A stretch of DNA of 64,000 nt, taken from Clarireedia homoeocarpa (taxonomy: Eukaryota > Ascomycota > Leotiomycetes > Helotiales > Rutstroemiaceae). The stretch is taken from positions 627,252-691,251 of the forward strand of contig LNKV01000020.1 of assembly GCA_001465935.1 (NCBI GenBank), written 5' to 3'. A program made the position numbers and the translations under genes. Shown here in pieces: positions 1 through 10,731 of the stretch (position 1 is its first letter; the number at the start of each line of letters is the position of its first letter). The notes beneath the pieces were generated by a model. It ran no database searches. It saw only the letters and a list, made by a program, of their open reading frames with translations, and was not told the DNA's origin.

Positions 1-1140
1 TGGTGCGTCGACCACAACGGCGACCACGGCGGCATGTTCAGCTACCGGATCTGCGAAGACCCCGCCCTAACCGCACCGCTGATAACCCCCGGCCACATCC
101 CCACTGACGCCGAGAAGCAAGCCGCCGAGGATTGTTTCGAAGCCGGGATTCTGCCCTGCACGGATGTCGACGGTGCGGTTTGTGGGTACAACCCTGATTG
201 CGTCGCGGGACAGCCGTGCTATCGGAATGATTGGTTTACATGCAATGGCTTCAACGGCGGGGACCAGACGAAGTGCCAGGGTGTGGATAATTCCGCGCTC
301 GGGGCGTGCTATACGTCGATTGCGGGGGGATATACCGTGACGAAGAAGGTCAAGATGCCGAACTATGTGTCGAATCATACGTTGTTGAGTCTGAAGTGGA
401 ATTCGTTCCAGACGGGGCAGATCTATATTACGTGTGCCGATATTGCGATTTCGGGGTCCGGGTCGGGGTCCGGGTCGACCACTACCTCAAAGGTTTCTAC
501 TACTACGACATCGAAAGTTTCCACTACTTCCACTTCTTCGAAGGTTTCGACCACGACGACGACATCTGCGACGGCTTGTACGCAGGCTGCGACGGTGGCG
601 GTGACGTTTAATGAGCTGGCGACGACGGTGGTGGGGCAGACGATCAAGATTGCGGGGTCGACGGACGAGTTGGGGAACTGGGATACGAGTAAGGCGGTGG
701 CGTTGAGTGCGGATCAGTATACGAGTGCGAATCCGCTTTGGAGGGGGACGGTGAACTTGAAGGTCGGGACGGTGGTGCAGTATAAGTTTTTGAGGGTGGA
801 GAGTTCGGGGAGTGTGGCGGTGAGTTTGTTGGTTTCTTTATTGATAATCTATCTCCTTTCTTTAGGATTTGGTTTTGGAATGGGTACGAAGGGGGGAAAT
901 GGGAGGGAGGGAAGGCTTGGGGACTTGTGGAGAGGAAAGAGGGGGGCTTATCAGAGTGCTGGAGGTGATATAAAGATGTTAATGGAGGAGGATATTGCAC
1001 TGGCGTGATATGATATATCGAGATACAGGTACTAATAATTTTTTCTACAGTGGGAGAGCGACCCCAACCGCGTATACACCGTACCGGCAGCGTGTGCGAC
1101 CGCTGCGACGGCGACAATTGGAACCACTACCTGGCGCTAG
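1..1140 (+). CDS. AA13 starch-active lytic polysaccharide monooxygenase with C-terminal CBM20 (5' end outside window)
   Basis: The reading frame is already open at base 1 and continues to 819; a 231-nt intron (820-1050, GTGAGT donor, ACTAAT branch site, TACAG acceptor) leads to a last exon 1051-1140 ending in TAG. The N-terminal part, including the mature His1 of the copper brace, lies upstream of the window. Visible in order: the GDHGG segment (residues 8-12 of the visible part), which in AA13 enzymes carries the second brace histidine; a Cys-rich core; an IYITCADIAI strand near its end; a Gly/Ser/Thr linker (about residues 147-187) with repeated TTSKVS units; and a starch-binding CBM20 (VAVTFNELAT to VYTVP) with the usual GNW and WESDPNR motifs. 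The family is secreted and cleaves starch oxidatively. The intron is unusually long and sits late in the CBM20. Family call is firm; substrate is by family inference. Confidence 0.93.
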
Positions 1141-1565
1141 GACATGCAGGAGGAATGGATAGGTTGGAGCTTCGATATTGTGGCACACAATGAAAGGAAA
1201 CAAAGGGGGGGCCGAGTGAAGAAGATATTGGGATCGACTGATGAATGAAGGTAAGGAATAAATGTAGTAAGGATGTACTGTTGTAGTAGGAACGCGATAA
1301 AAATAGTGATGTGATTCTGCTTGTCGGAGAAAATGTTACATACGTAATTGTAGGGGATCTCGTTTGAGATTTGGATCTAATGGAGATCAATTTGTGTCTG
1401 AACTGCGTTTGTCACTATCTCCCTCAATCTTTCTGACAGGCTGAACTGAGTAGTTCTTCCGCTTGGTAAACTTTGGCATTCTTATATACTTGTTACGAGA
1501 TCTGAAGCCTATATATCATGTCGAGAACTATTTATTCGTATGTAAGCCACCCCATACCTAATCCC
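1141..1565. other. Convergent 3' intergenic
   Basis: These 425 bases lie between the stop of the AA13 gene and the C-terminus of the broken ligase on the other strand. They are AT-rich and carry no supported gene; short open frames here have no protein-like composition. It should hold both 3' UTRs. Confidence 0.6.
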
Positions 1566-2838
1566 CTACAGCTTCGCCTTCAACCCCTTCTCCCCCTTCA
1601 ACCTATCCTTCAGAAGCCTCCTCAAAATCTTCCCACTAGCACTCTTCGGAATCTCATCCACCCACCTAACCCCCCCCCCTCAACCTCTTATGATCCGCTA
1701 CCTTCCCCTCTATCCACTTCACTATCTACTTTCCCTTTTCCTCCCCATACCTACCCATTTCCCCTTTCCGACCACAAACGCAACCAGCACCTCCGTCTCC
1801 CTCCCCCCATCCCACATCCCCACCACAGCTACATCTGCCACCTCCTCTCTACCCATCAAGATCCCCTCCAGCTCCGCCGGCGCAACTTGGTATCCTTTGC
1901 ATTTAATCAACTCCTTGACGCCGTCTGTGACGCACATGTTGCCGTTTGAGTCGGTGCATCCTATATCTCCCGTTTTTGAAGAAAGGATCTGCGTCTGGGA
2001 TGGGATTGGCGGCTAAAGAGTCAGCAGTAGCAGCGGGATTGTTGTGATACCCGAGAAAGACGTTCGGACCCGAGATCCAGATGTCGTCTTCGGTTCCTGT
2101 GGGAACTTCTTCTGCGGGGGAAGAGGAGCTCATGAATTTGATGGTTTGATTGGGGAGGGGTGGGCCGACGGAGCCAAGGGCGACATTGGATTTGAGCTAG
2201 GGGGGGTGGTATTAACTTATTTTTGTATTCAAAGATGCAGAAGAATCATGTGAAGGAAAGAAACGGAAGAAAAAGAATATAAACATCGAAGGAAGTCTAC
2301 CTACCTGTATATGTGTAACCGGACTCGTCTCACTTAACCCATACGCCTGTTTAACCTCAACGCCCAACCTATCTTCAACTCCCAAAATCAACTCTTTGCT
2401 CAACGGCGCCGCGCCACAAACGATTGATCTTAGACTCTTGAGATCGTATTCGTCTACCGTGGGTGATTTCGCTAGATGCAGAACTATTGGAGATGCGACG
2501 TATGTATATGTGATTTTATGATTTTGAATGATTGAAAGAAAGAAAGGGAGATTGAACGATTCCATGACAATGGTAGGAACGCCGGTGTAGCGGAGGACTT
2601 GAAGTGAGCATTAAAGACCTGTTTTTATTACTACATGCTGGTTTTTGGAGAAGGGATGAACGAACCGTAGATATGATAGAAAGGCAAAACACTTAATTCT
2701 ATCTTTATCCCAACTCATCATTGTTCCCTCACTCGAGACCACAGCTTGATCATCAGGAAGCGGTCTATCATCTCTATCAAACAATGTACTCCACAGATCC
2801 GTATTCGGAATATGGATCTTCTCCTCAACAAAAGGCAT
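1566..2838 (-). pseudogene. Broken ANL-family acyl/4-coumarate-CoA ligase-like gene
   Basis: Read on the minus strand, the start (ATG at 2838) encodes an N-terminus typical of fungal 4-coumarate-CoA-ligase-like enzymes (IPNTDLWSTLFDR). From about 2730 to 2600 this gives way to unrelated sequence with stops, and homology resumes at VLRYTGVPTIVMESF. About 170-190 residues are missing, including the AMP-binding P-loop (SSGTTGxPKG type). Downstream are the YGLSETSP motif, a clean 108-nt intron (2197-2304), the GPNVFLGYHNNP segment, TGDIG, KELIKCKGYQVAPAELE and the C-terminal SASGKILRR lysine motif. Two further lesions appear: an extra A in an A5 run (T5 at 1973-1977 on the plus strand) that shifts the frame before TGDIG, and a frame break with a stop near 1722. 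The protein would end in AKL, a peroxisomal PTS1. With no P-loop it cannot be an active adenylating enzyme. Confidence 0.85.
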
Positions 2839-3636
2839 TTTGAGCTCCTGTTTGCGCCAGCTCCTAAGCCTCTTTTTTCTGTTTCTCTATCCTCCTCTTC
2901 GTCTCTCAAAAACACAAGATGACTCCACTTGGAAATCTTTCTATCTTAACAAGCGCGACAAAGCTCTCTCCAGTAAATTATCTGACCTTGAAATCCCTCT
3001 CTCGTCAACCCCTCAAAAATCCAATAATATACAATTAAAATTAAGTAAAGGAATCCAAGTTATAGTAACAATCCTCCTATAATTTTTCTTTCCTCAAGAC
3101 CCGACCCAACTATCCAACAAGCAACAAACCAAATTTACGGTACACATCATGACCTAAAACCCACCCCCTAAGAAGGCGGGTAATAATCCCATATCCCGTA
3201 TCCCATTCCCACGGGTCCGCGCTCGGATACTGTAAGAGATTACCCATCCGTGCCATCCCATATACCCCCGGATACCCCCGGATACCCCCGGATACCCCAC
3301 ATTTTCGCATTTTCCACATCCACATACATCACCAAAACACTGCACGCATACATCATACATAGTCCAGCCCAGCCCAGCCCAGCCCAGCCCAGCCCCCCTT
3401 ACCTTACTTCTCCCCCAAGAAAAAAGAAAGAAAGAAAGAAAGAAAAGCCTCTTCATTCACCCACCCACTCACCCACCCATTCATTCATTCAGTCTAGCTG
3501 TGGGAGTTGGAATCAATCAATCAATCAATCAATCGCATGGCTGCATTGCATTGCGTTGCGTTGCGTTGCGTTGCATGCTTAGATGGGGAATCAATGAATG
3601 GATGGATGGATGGATAGCTTGGCTGGATGGATGGGC

Positions 3637-3667
<31 letters not shown>

Positions 3668-3798
3668 GGTACCGGCTGGCTGGCTAGCTAGCTAGCTACA
3701 GTGCAGTGCCGTGTGGAGATGGAGATGGTGATGGAGTACTGTGCTGTGCTGTGCTGTGCTGTAGGGTGCCGTCGGGGAATATTGCGTTGAGTTACGGT

Positions 3799-3831
<33 letters not shown>

Positions 3832-4293
3832 GTAGGTAGGTAGGTAAGTAGGGGGAGGTGACGGGGAACGAAAGAAAGAAAGAAAGAAAGGAAGGAAGGA
3901 AGGGAGGAAGGAAGGAATGTATAATGTATGCAGTGTGATGAGGAGGGTTTATATGGGTGAGTGGGTGGGTGAGTGAGTGAGTGAGTGAGTGTGCGGGGGG
4001 GAAGTGGAAGTAAGTACCTACCTACCTACCCAATCAATCATCGCAAGCAGTGCGACGAGCATTACCATCTACAGTATCTATCTATGCATCATACACCCAA
4101 CAGCAGGCCAACCAACCCACGAGTCATTCATTACCCTCCCTTCCCCTCCTCCCTCTCCCTCTTCCTCTTTCCCCGCTCTTCTCTCTGTCTAGTACAGTAC
4201 AGACATTGATCGATTGATCCCATCACGTCACGTCACGTCATGTCACATTACAGCAACCAAAGCACACACATATATATACAAGTAAAAAAAAAA

Positions 4294-4330
<37 letters not shown>

Positions 4331-4654
4331 GCACATTTCCAAATCTATTCATCATTCATCAGGTCAGGCAGAGTCGATATTGTAATACATAATATAACAC
4401 AATATATAATGTAAACTAGACCTATTCCCCCATCAAAACATCTCGAAAGAATAAAGAACAAGAAACTGGGTATATATACTCCATCCATCCGTATCCGATA
4501 TCATAACCATAAGCACGAGAGCATCCCAACTTATCTCATGCTCATCCCTATCCCTATTCCATCTCATCTCATCCCATCTCACATCTCCCTATTCATATTC
4601 ATAGTCATATTCATGTCCGTATCCATATATCGCATCCATCCATCCGTGGTCCAC

Positions 4655-4697
<43 letters not shown>

Positions 4698-5076
4698 CTT
4701 CCATCCCCCAATGAACAATGAACCCCTTTTATCTCGGATCATCTCATTTTTCATCTTTCATCTCATCTTTAAACCCCCAATTCATTAACCATGCACCCCC
4801 AAGATCCTTTTGAGCTCAAATATCCACTCATGCATTAATATTAACATCTTGAAAAGAAAAAAGATACGACAATGAGGAGAAGAGATTTATATCCCTCCCA
4901 AAGCACCATGTCCATCCCATATGATCCCCAAATAGGGCCTAGGAAAAAAAAATTTTCCGCCGAGGGTGAAAAAATCTCTCGTGGTTGAAGTCGGACAAAA
5001 ATCGTTCCATACGTGTGAAAATGTATAAATATGCCCCCAAAAGAACAATCCACGAGTAAAATCTCCGAAATTATCT
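2839..5076. repeat. Gene-free, microsatellite-dense intergenic
   Basis: No supported gene lies in these 2.2 kb. From about 3240 to 4700 it is a patchwork of simple repeats: GATACCCCCG x4 (3261-3298), CAGCC x7 (3364-3396), GAAA, AATC (near 3516), TTGCG (3543-3575), TATG (3639-3665), GGCT/AGCT, GTGCT (3740-3762), TG (3801-3829), GGTA, GAAA/GGAA (3871-3915), GTGA (3958-3992), A13 followed by AC (4284-4326), and an A38 tract (4656-4693). Several blocks pass from one motif into a one-base variant of it, as expected from slippage. Open frames here are artefacts of the repeats. Confidence 0.85.
4656..4693 (+). repeat. A38 homopolymer
   Basis: An uninterrupted run of 38 A on the plus strand. It follows CATC repeats and has no recognisable retroelement upstream, so slippage expansion is more likely than a retroposon tail. 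Confidence 0.9.
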
Positions 5077-7242
5077 TTACTCATGAACCGATTCCAGACC
5101 AACATTCTGCGAGACCTTGATTTCCGGCCACGGAATAGGAGGCATTGGGGCGAATCGTGCTCCTCTAATCTCCCCTAATTTTTTTCGTTCCAGTTCTTCG
5201 ACAATGTTCCATCTTCGTACAAGTCGAACCTTTCGTTCCGTGAATAGTCTGATGAAAGCTTCTTCCTCAGTAGAATGTACCTCGTCCAAAGCTTCTAATT
5301 CTTCATCTTGTTTAGCGGTCAACCTGTCAAGTTCTTCTGCTTGTCGAACATTCAGATTCTCCATTTGTTTTGCTTGTTTATCTCTCATAACGTTGATCTT
5401 AGCTTGGTGAAGTCGTTCCAAATCGTCACGGATGTTGTACTGCTGCCCTAATTCCCGGAGATCCTTCTCGGTGACAACTCGTTGCGCGGCACCTGCTTGT
5501 CGTCCAAGTCCATTGCAATATGCTTCCATATGTTTGAGACGAATCTGAACACTCCTTTCGCTCTGTTTAAGCGTTGCCCGTAATTCCATCTCTGCGCCAA
5601 CTTGTCTATCTTCAAGATATGCCGCAGTCCGTTGATGGCGCTCCTTCATCTTCGTCGTGAGATCTGCATATCGCTCCAAAACATCAATCTTAGCTTGACT
5701 GTGCCGAGTCCACATAATACACTTCATCTCACACTCGAAGGTGCAGAAGCGATCTCGTTCGTTGATTTGACGTGCCCTCAGTTTGTTCAAGGTTATACTT
5801 TCTAGAGTTCGTGTCTCGGCCGCTATCCTCTCCTCTGCCTCTGCCTTTTCCACTGCCTCCCTGGCTTTCTTCGCTTTCTCTTCCTCCGCAATACGTTGTT
5901 CCTCCTCGAGACGTCGACGTTCAAGTACCTCATCACCATTACAATAATTTGGGCACCCGACCACCGGATCCCAAACAGCACCACAAATGTAACAGAACTG
6001 CGCTTTGCATCGACAAGTGATGTGGGTGCAACCCTGAGCAAGTTCTACCAATGTGCGACATTTATAGCAGCGACGCCATCCAGCAACCTTAGCCATTTTA
6101 AGTACAGCATCCAATTCCAAATCTGCAGGACAATCTTGTCCCACAGGATGCGCTGCACGCTTGCATGTCGAGCAAGCCTTGGTTTGGCAAGTCCGGCACT
6201 CAACCTCGAATGGAAATTTGGGGTCGCAGTGGGAAATGAACTCGCCACAAGCATTGTTTGGACAGAAGATTCGCGATTCCCAAGGCGTACTAAACTGCAA
6301 GACACTCTTCATGAATGCACTTTGTTCTTCTCTGTTTAATACAGACTTTATTATGGGACCTGGTATCGGTTGACTGCAACATCGCGGAGGCATTTTCGAT
6401 TCTTCCGTACAAGCTTGAGTGATAATAACATGAAGGCATGTTTCGCAGTAATTGTGAGCGCAAGGAAGTGCACGCATAGCGGTAGGGACCTTGAAGTCTT
6501 CTCGACAGCAGATACAAGAACTGCGATGGAAAAAAAATCAGTTAACTCTCCAAAAAATCAAAAGAAGTATGCCTTACATCACTTGTCCCCCAGAAGTCCT
6601 GTTTGTCCTTGCGAAAATCTTCTTCCTCAGCCTATTTTTGAAACTTGCATACGACCGTTTTGTCGATACGGAGAAGAGGGACGCCGCTGGTTCGGAAGGA
6701 GGGATTGCAGGTACTGGAGGTACTGGAGGTACCGTTTTGGCATTTTGTTCACCGATCTGCTCCAAGTATTTTTCGTAATCATAAAAAGACAAACTCCTCC
6801 TCGAGGTCAACCTTTTTCCGCAGACGGGTTTTGTTGGAGAATTTTCCAAATTCTCCGTCGACGATGCTGATGTTAAACCAGTCGAACTACTATTCTGTGA
6901 GACCGACGAGGCTGTACGGGTATGGTCCGAATCGGCGACAGCGGAGTCGGAGAATGAAGTCTCGGTTGAATCTTCGAGAATGGCGGTAGGTTCCGTTAGG
7001 GAGATTCCCAACGTCTCCGCCTCTTTGTTCAGTCGTTCGTCCAAGAGCGTTTCCGTCTGTCCCTTTCCTTCCAGTTGTAAGACTTCGCGGTTGTATTCAT
7101 CTTCACTAAATTCGGCGGGTCGTACAGCGTCATTGTGTTGCATGTCAACATGAGACCTAATGCGCGAGGCTGGTAACATGTTGAGAAGGCCGGATTGTGT
7201 ATCAGAACGACGGTAACTTTTGATCTTGCTGTCGACATTCAT
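5077..7242 (-). CDS. RBR (RING-between-RING) E3 ubiquitin ligase
   Basis: Two exons (7242-6578 and 6520-5077; 57-nt intron with GTAAGG donor) encode 702 residues. The intron lies just before RING1, so the RING starts only when the exons are joined (ISCICC). Residues 1-220 are Ser-rich and disordered. RING1 is about 224-272 (CICC, CAHNYC, CRCC-like PRCCSQPI), the IBR about 303-355 (FCPNNACGEF, CRTC, CSTCKRAAHP), and RING2 about 373-411. In RING2 the GC of AQGCTHITC (Cys386) matches the catalytic cysteine that RBR enzymes use to form a ubiquitin thioester. Residues about 416-670 are highly charged and predicted coiled coil. Family function is ubiquitin transfer from E2 through the RING2 cysteine; the substrate is unknown. 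An in-frame upstream start at 7476 exists, but its extension is low-complexity, so the ATG at 7242 is preferred. The 3' end faces the repeat island. Confidence 0.92.
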
Positions 7243-7737
7243 ACATAATGAGATTTTGGTTGTATACAACTCCAGAGAGAAGGAGACGCCGGTAGATGTG
7301 AGGGATGGGTGAAGAGTGCTGGGTTGATGGGTTGATGGGTTGGTAGGTTGATGTGATGGGATGGGATTAGTGTATAGTACGACACCGCAGTGGGGTATAG
7401 AGGTAAGGGTTATGGGTATGGGTATGGCAAAGTCTTGTGAACAAGGATCAGCGATCGACCAGCAAGGGAAAGACAATTGATGAAAAAGATAAAAAAGATA
7501 AAAAAGATGAATCGGAGAATTCCAAGGAGAATTGGTGTTTCAAGTGAGTTGGGTGAAGAAGCGGGCGAGTGAGCGAACGAATATAGGCAGAACACACAGC
7601 GCAACCCACCCACCACATACATACACACACGCACACACAACGCACACTTCGATCGACCTGTCCTGTATGTCCCGGACCGAAGCAGGAAGGTATACGAAGT
7701 AAACAAATCGGTGGAGTGGGAGGTGAAATGTTGAGAC

Positions 7738-7897
7738 AGCAGGAAGAGAGAAGAGAGCAGAGAGGAGAGAGAAGAGAGAGAAGAGAGAAAGAAGGGAGAA
7801 GAGAGGAGAGAGGAGGGAGAAGAGAGGAGAGAGGAGAGAGGAGAGGAGAGAGAAGAGAGCAGAGAGCAGAGAGAAGAGAGCAGAGAGTAGGAAAGAG
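7738..7897 (+). repeat. 160-nt GA-rich purine tract
   Basis: The plus strand is almost only A and G (units GAGA, AGAG, GCAGAGA) with a handful of C and T. It lies about 500-650 bp upstream of the RBR ligase start. Polypurine-polypyrimidine runs of this length can form triplex (H-DNA) and can attract GAGA-type factors in other eukaryotes; any role here is inference. Confidence 0.85.
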
Positions 7898-8716
7898 TCT
7901 TTTCCGATCAAGATGTGGTGCGTGCCAGTGAATCCATCAGTTACGAGTAGCAACAAGTAGGTTCAAGCAAACGGGTGAAGGGCAGCAAAAGGGTGCTTTG
8001 GGTACATGTACTTGGGAAGGAAAGGCGGAAAAAGATTGTCGCGGAAAAGAAGAGGCGTCGCGGACGGAAGTACAGTGTCGGCAGGCAAGGCAAGGCAAGC
8101 AAGAGCGAGCGACAGCGAAAGAATTCCGAGGCTGTAGAAGTACGGAGTAAGTTCTGCTACGACGGAGTAAGTACTGCTAAGCCAAGTTAACCGTTTGTTA
8201 TTTGCTCCTTTGGTTACTTCCTGGGTCGATGGCGAAGTAACAAGTACAGCAATCAGCAGTCACCAATCTACGGAGCAGTCCCTTTGCATGACACACAAGC
8301 CGAGAGCGACCAAATAAGGGCGAGAGCGCAAGACAGACGACAGAGACTGGACGAAAGAGTCAGTTGCGCAGGTCCACGGTTCCACAGTTCCATAGTTCCA
8401 CTTTCCACACTTTCCACACTTTCCACAGCTCCAGTCCTGCAAGGCAAGCACGCAAACCCAAGCAGTCTCTCTTTCCTGGTGGCGCTTGTGCGTGCATCGA
8501 GCCGAGGAGGAAGGACACTCTCGCACTTGGTGTTCCATACAAAATACGGCACTGGCACCTGGTGTCCCATACAAAATACGGCACTCATACAAAATACGAC
8601 ATGACATGACAGCCACAGTAATTCAAGCTTTCAACCGTTCATCGCCGTCGTCAGGCAGGTCGGCTATTAGAGCAAACTCAGTCCTACTCTATATCCCAAT
8701 CTGTCTACCATCTACA

Positions 8717-8788
8717 TCCATCTACCATCTACCATCTACCATCTACCATCTACCATCTACCATCTACCATCTACCATCTACCATCTAC
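8717..8788 (+). repeat. CATCTAC heptamer minisatellite, about 10 copies
   Basis: A near-perfect 7-bp tandem repeat followed 22 bases later by an A36 run (8810-8845). Spacer-free, so not a CRISPR array. Confidence 0.9.
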
Positions 8789-8808
8789 TCTCCACGAAAC
8801 ACTCAACC

Positions 8809-8846
<38 letters not shown>

Positions 8847-8973
8847 CCATTCCATCTCCTCGGAGCCAGACCAGGCCAGTCTCCACCTACCCACCCCTCC
8901 CTTTCTGCCGTCGCGCGCCGCCCAAGAAATCCAAATCACTTACTTTGCACTATCTTACCTCCTCATAACTAAT

Positions 8974-9047
8974 CCCGTTCCAATTCCCATTCCCATTCCC
9001 GTTCCAATTCCCATTCCCATTCCCATTCCCATTCCCGTTCCCATTCC
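8974..9047 (+). repeat. CCCATT/CCCGTT hexamer array, about 12 copies
   Basis: A 6-bp tandem array alternating CCCATT with CCCGTT and CAATTC variants. It resembles but is not the fungal telomere unit CCCTAA, so it is treated as an ordinary microsatellite. Confidence 0.85.
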
Positions 9048-10731
9048 GCGGATCCCGCATATCCCGACCTAAAAAGCCATCCAAATAATAGTATTTTCAG
9101 CCCAACACTCCATCCAAGCCTCGTTTCGTTTCGTTTCGTTTCAAAATGTCTAACCCCTCCAGTCCAGTCTCATGTCTTGGCCGGGAAGGATAACCCAAGT
9201 TAACTCACTCACTATATAAAGTAACAATTACTCATCTATGACCCTCCCTGACGCCATCCCTGACGCCATCCCATCCATCGTCCGTGTGTAGAGTAGGCAG
9301 GCATTCATTCTACTGGCACTATAACTACTGTATACTGTACTGCACGATGATGATGATGATGATGATGATGACGACGACGATGATGAAGAGAGAAAAAAAA
9401 AGGATATGAAACAGAATCATGCAGGGTCCGTATCTCATCGTCCTACTGGCTATTATGCACTACTATAGGATTATTATTGATTGTTATTGTCACTTGACCC
9501 GTGAAACACCGTAGTTCTACTTTGTTTGTTTCTGATACTATATTTTCTTCCCCGTTGATTAACTATTTCCTAAGCACAAGTTTTTTCCCCCGACCCGACC
9601 CTGAGTGAGTGGGTGAGTGGTGACTGATTTGCTTGCATCAAGTAACTAACAACAAACAGTTTGTAGATCATACATACATACATACATACATACATACATA
9701 CAGTGCTGTAACTTACATACATACACATCCAGCATAGTTAGCATAAACGTTTATTTCGACGATCCTTGCATATATATAATAACTATTACCCACCCCACCT
9801 CACCCTATCTATCCTACTGTATCCCATCCCATCCCATTCCGTCTATTGTTCTATTCTGTTCTGTTCTGGGCTTCCCCCCTCCCCCCTCCCCCCCCAAATA
9901 TAAAACAAACAAACAAACAACCAACTACCTCCCTCCGTAAGCAAGCACCTGATCTCATCCATCGCATTGTCTGTTTCCACTTACCTACCTACCTACCTAC
10001 CCACCTACCTACCTATATACCCACCAGCCCAACCCAACCGTAGCTACAAGACGAAGACGAAGACAGAGAGAGACGCAGACACAGACGGGAAGATATACAC
10101 ACACACACAAAAAAAATAAAAATAAAAAAGCCAAGTAAGTAAACTTGACTGATGCATGCATAACTTATTCGCGTTTCACGTTTCGCATTTCACGTTTCGC
10201 ATTTCACGTTTCACGTTTTGTTTTGTTGCCCATCTACAAGATAACTTGGCACGCTTGGGTGGATGTGGATGTGGATGTGGATCCAAGGTAACAACTTAAA
10301 CAATGTATGTGTTTTTTTTTTTTTTTGGTGCTGAATATTCTTTCGGATGTATATACATACATACATACATACATACATACAGCTGACGGCAATCTTCTGC
10401 ATCACACTCTCTCACTCTCTTTGCATATGGGTGGATCTGTATCTATCTTTGTTGTTGTCATATATATATATATATATATATATACATTTCCATTCTCATC
10501 CTCGTTCCATTCTCGTTCTCATATTCTCCAAACATCTAGGTCCATCTCCCCCCCCCCCCCCCCCGCCTCACGAAAGGTCCCCTCTTCATACTCAAGTCTT
10601 CGTAGATACAATGAGGAAATGTGTCTATTATACATCTTTACATCTTAGCCATTCTCTAATGCTACAACCCATCCTATCCCATCCTGTCCCATCCCACCCC
10701 AGCTAGCGCCAGCATAAAATGATAATAACAT

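Larger units (their letters stand above)
7243..10731. repeat. 3.5-kb upstream region of the RBR gene, rich in simple repeats
   Basis: No gene is supported. It contains a purine tract (7738-7897), heptamer CATCTAC x10 (8717-8788), A36 (8810-8845), hexamer CCCATT/CCCGTT x12 (8974-9047), GAT (9346-9386), CATA (9669-9701), ACCT (near 9980-10010), a TTTCACG/TTTCGCA block (10171-10220), T15 (10312-10326), ATAC (10354-10381), TA (10460-10485) and C17 (10548-10564). The region separates two minus-strand genes, so it holds the RBR promoter and the 3' UTR of the transporter. Confidence 0.85.

Noticed and set aside
644..1117. 157-codon minus-strand frame opposite the AA13 gene
   Set aside because: It is the antisense of the CBM20 exon and intron; its Ser/Pro-rich content follows from the GC-rich sense codons.
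3250..3582. Open frame of 110 codons in the repeat island
   Set aside because: Translates tandem CAGCC, GAAA and AATC repeats; no real protein composition.
4656..4693. Poly(A) tail of a retroposon (also 8810-8845)
   Set aside because: No element body or target-site duplication was seen, and other homopolymer and microsatellite runs surround both.
7540..7956. Minus-strand frame rich in Leu/Ser (LFSLLS repeats)
   Set aside because: It is the translated GA purine tract; the repetition comes from the DNA, not from a protein.
8717..8788. CRISPR-like array
   Set aside because: Units are 7 bp with no spacers, in a eukaryotic genome; a simple minisatellite.
8974..9047. Telomere-like repeat
   Set aside because: Units are CCCATT/CCCGTT, not CCCTAA, and the array is short and internal.
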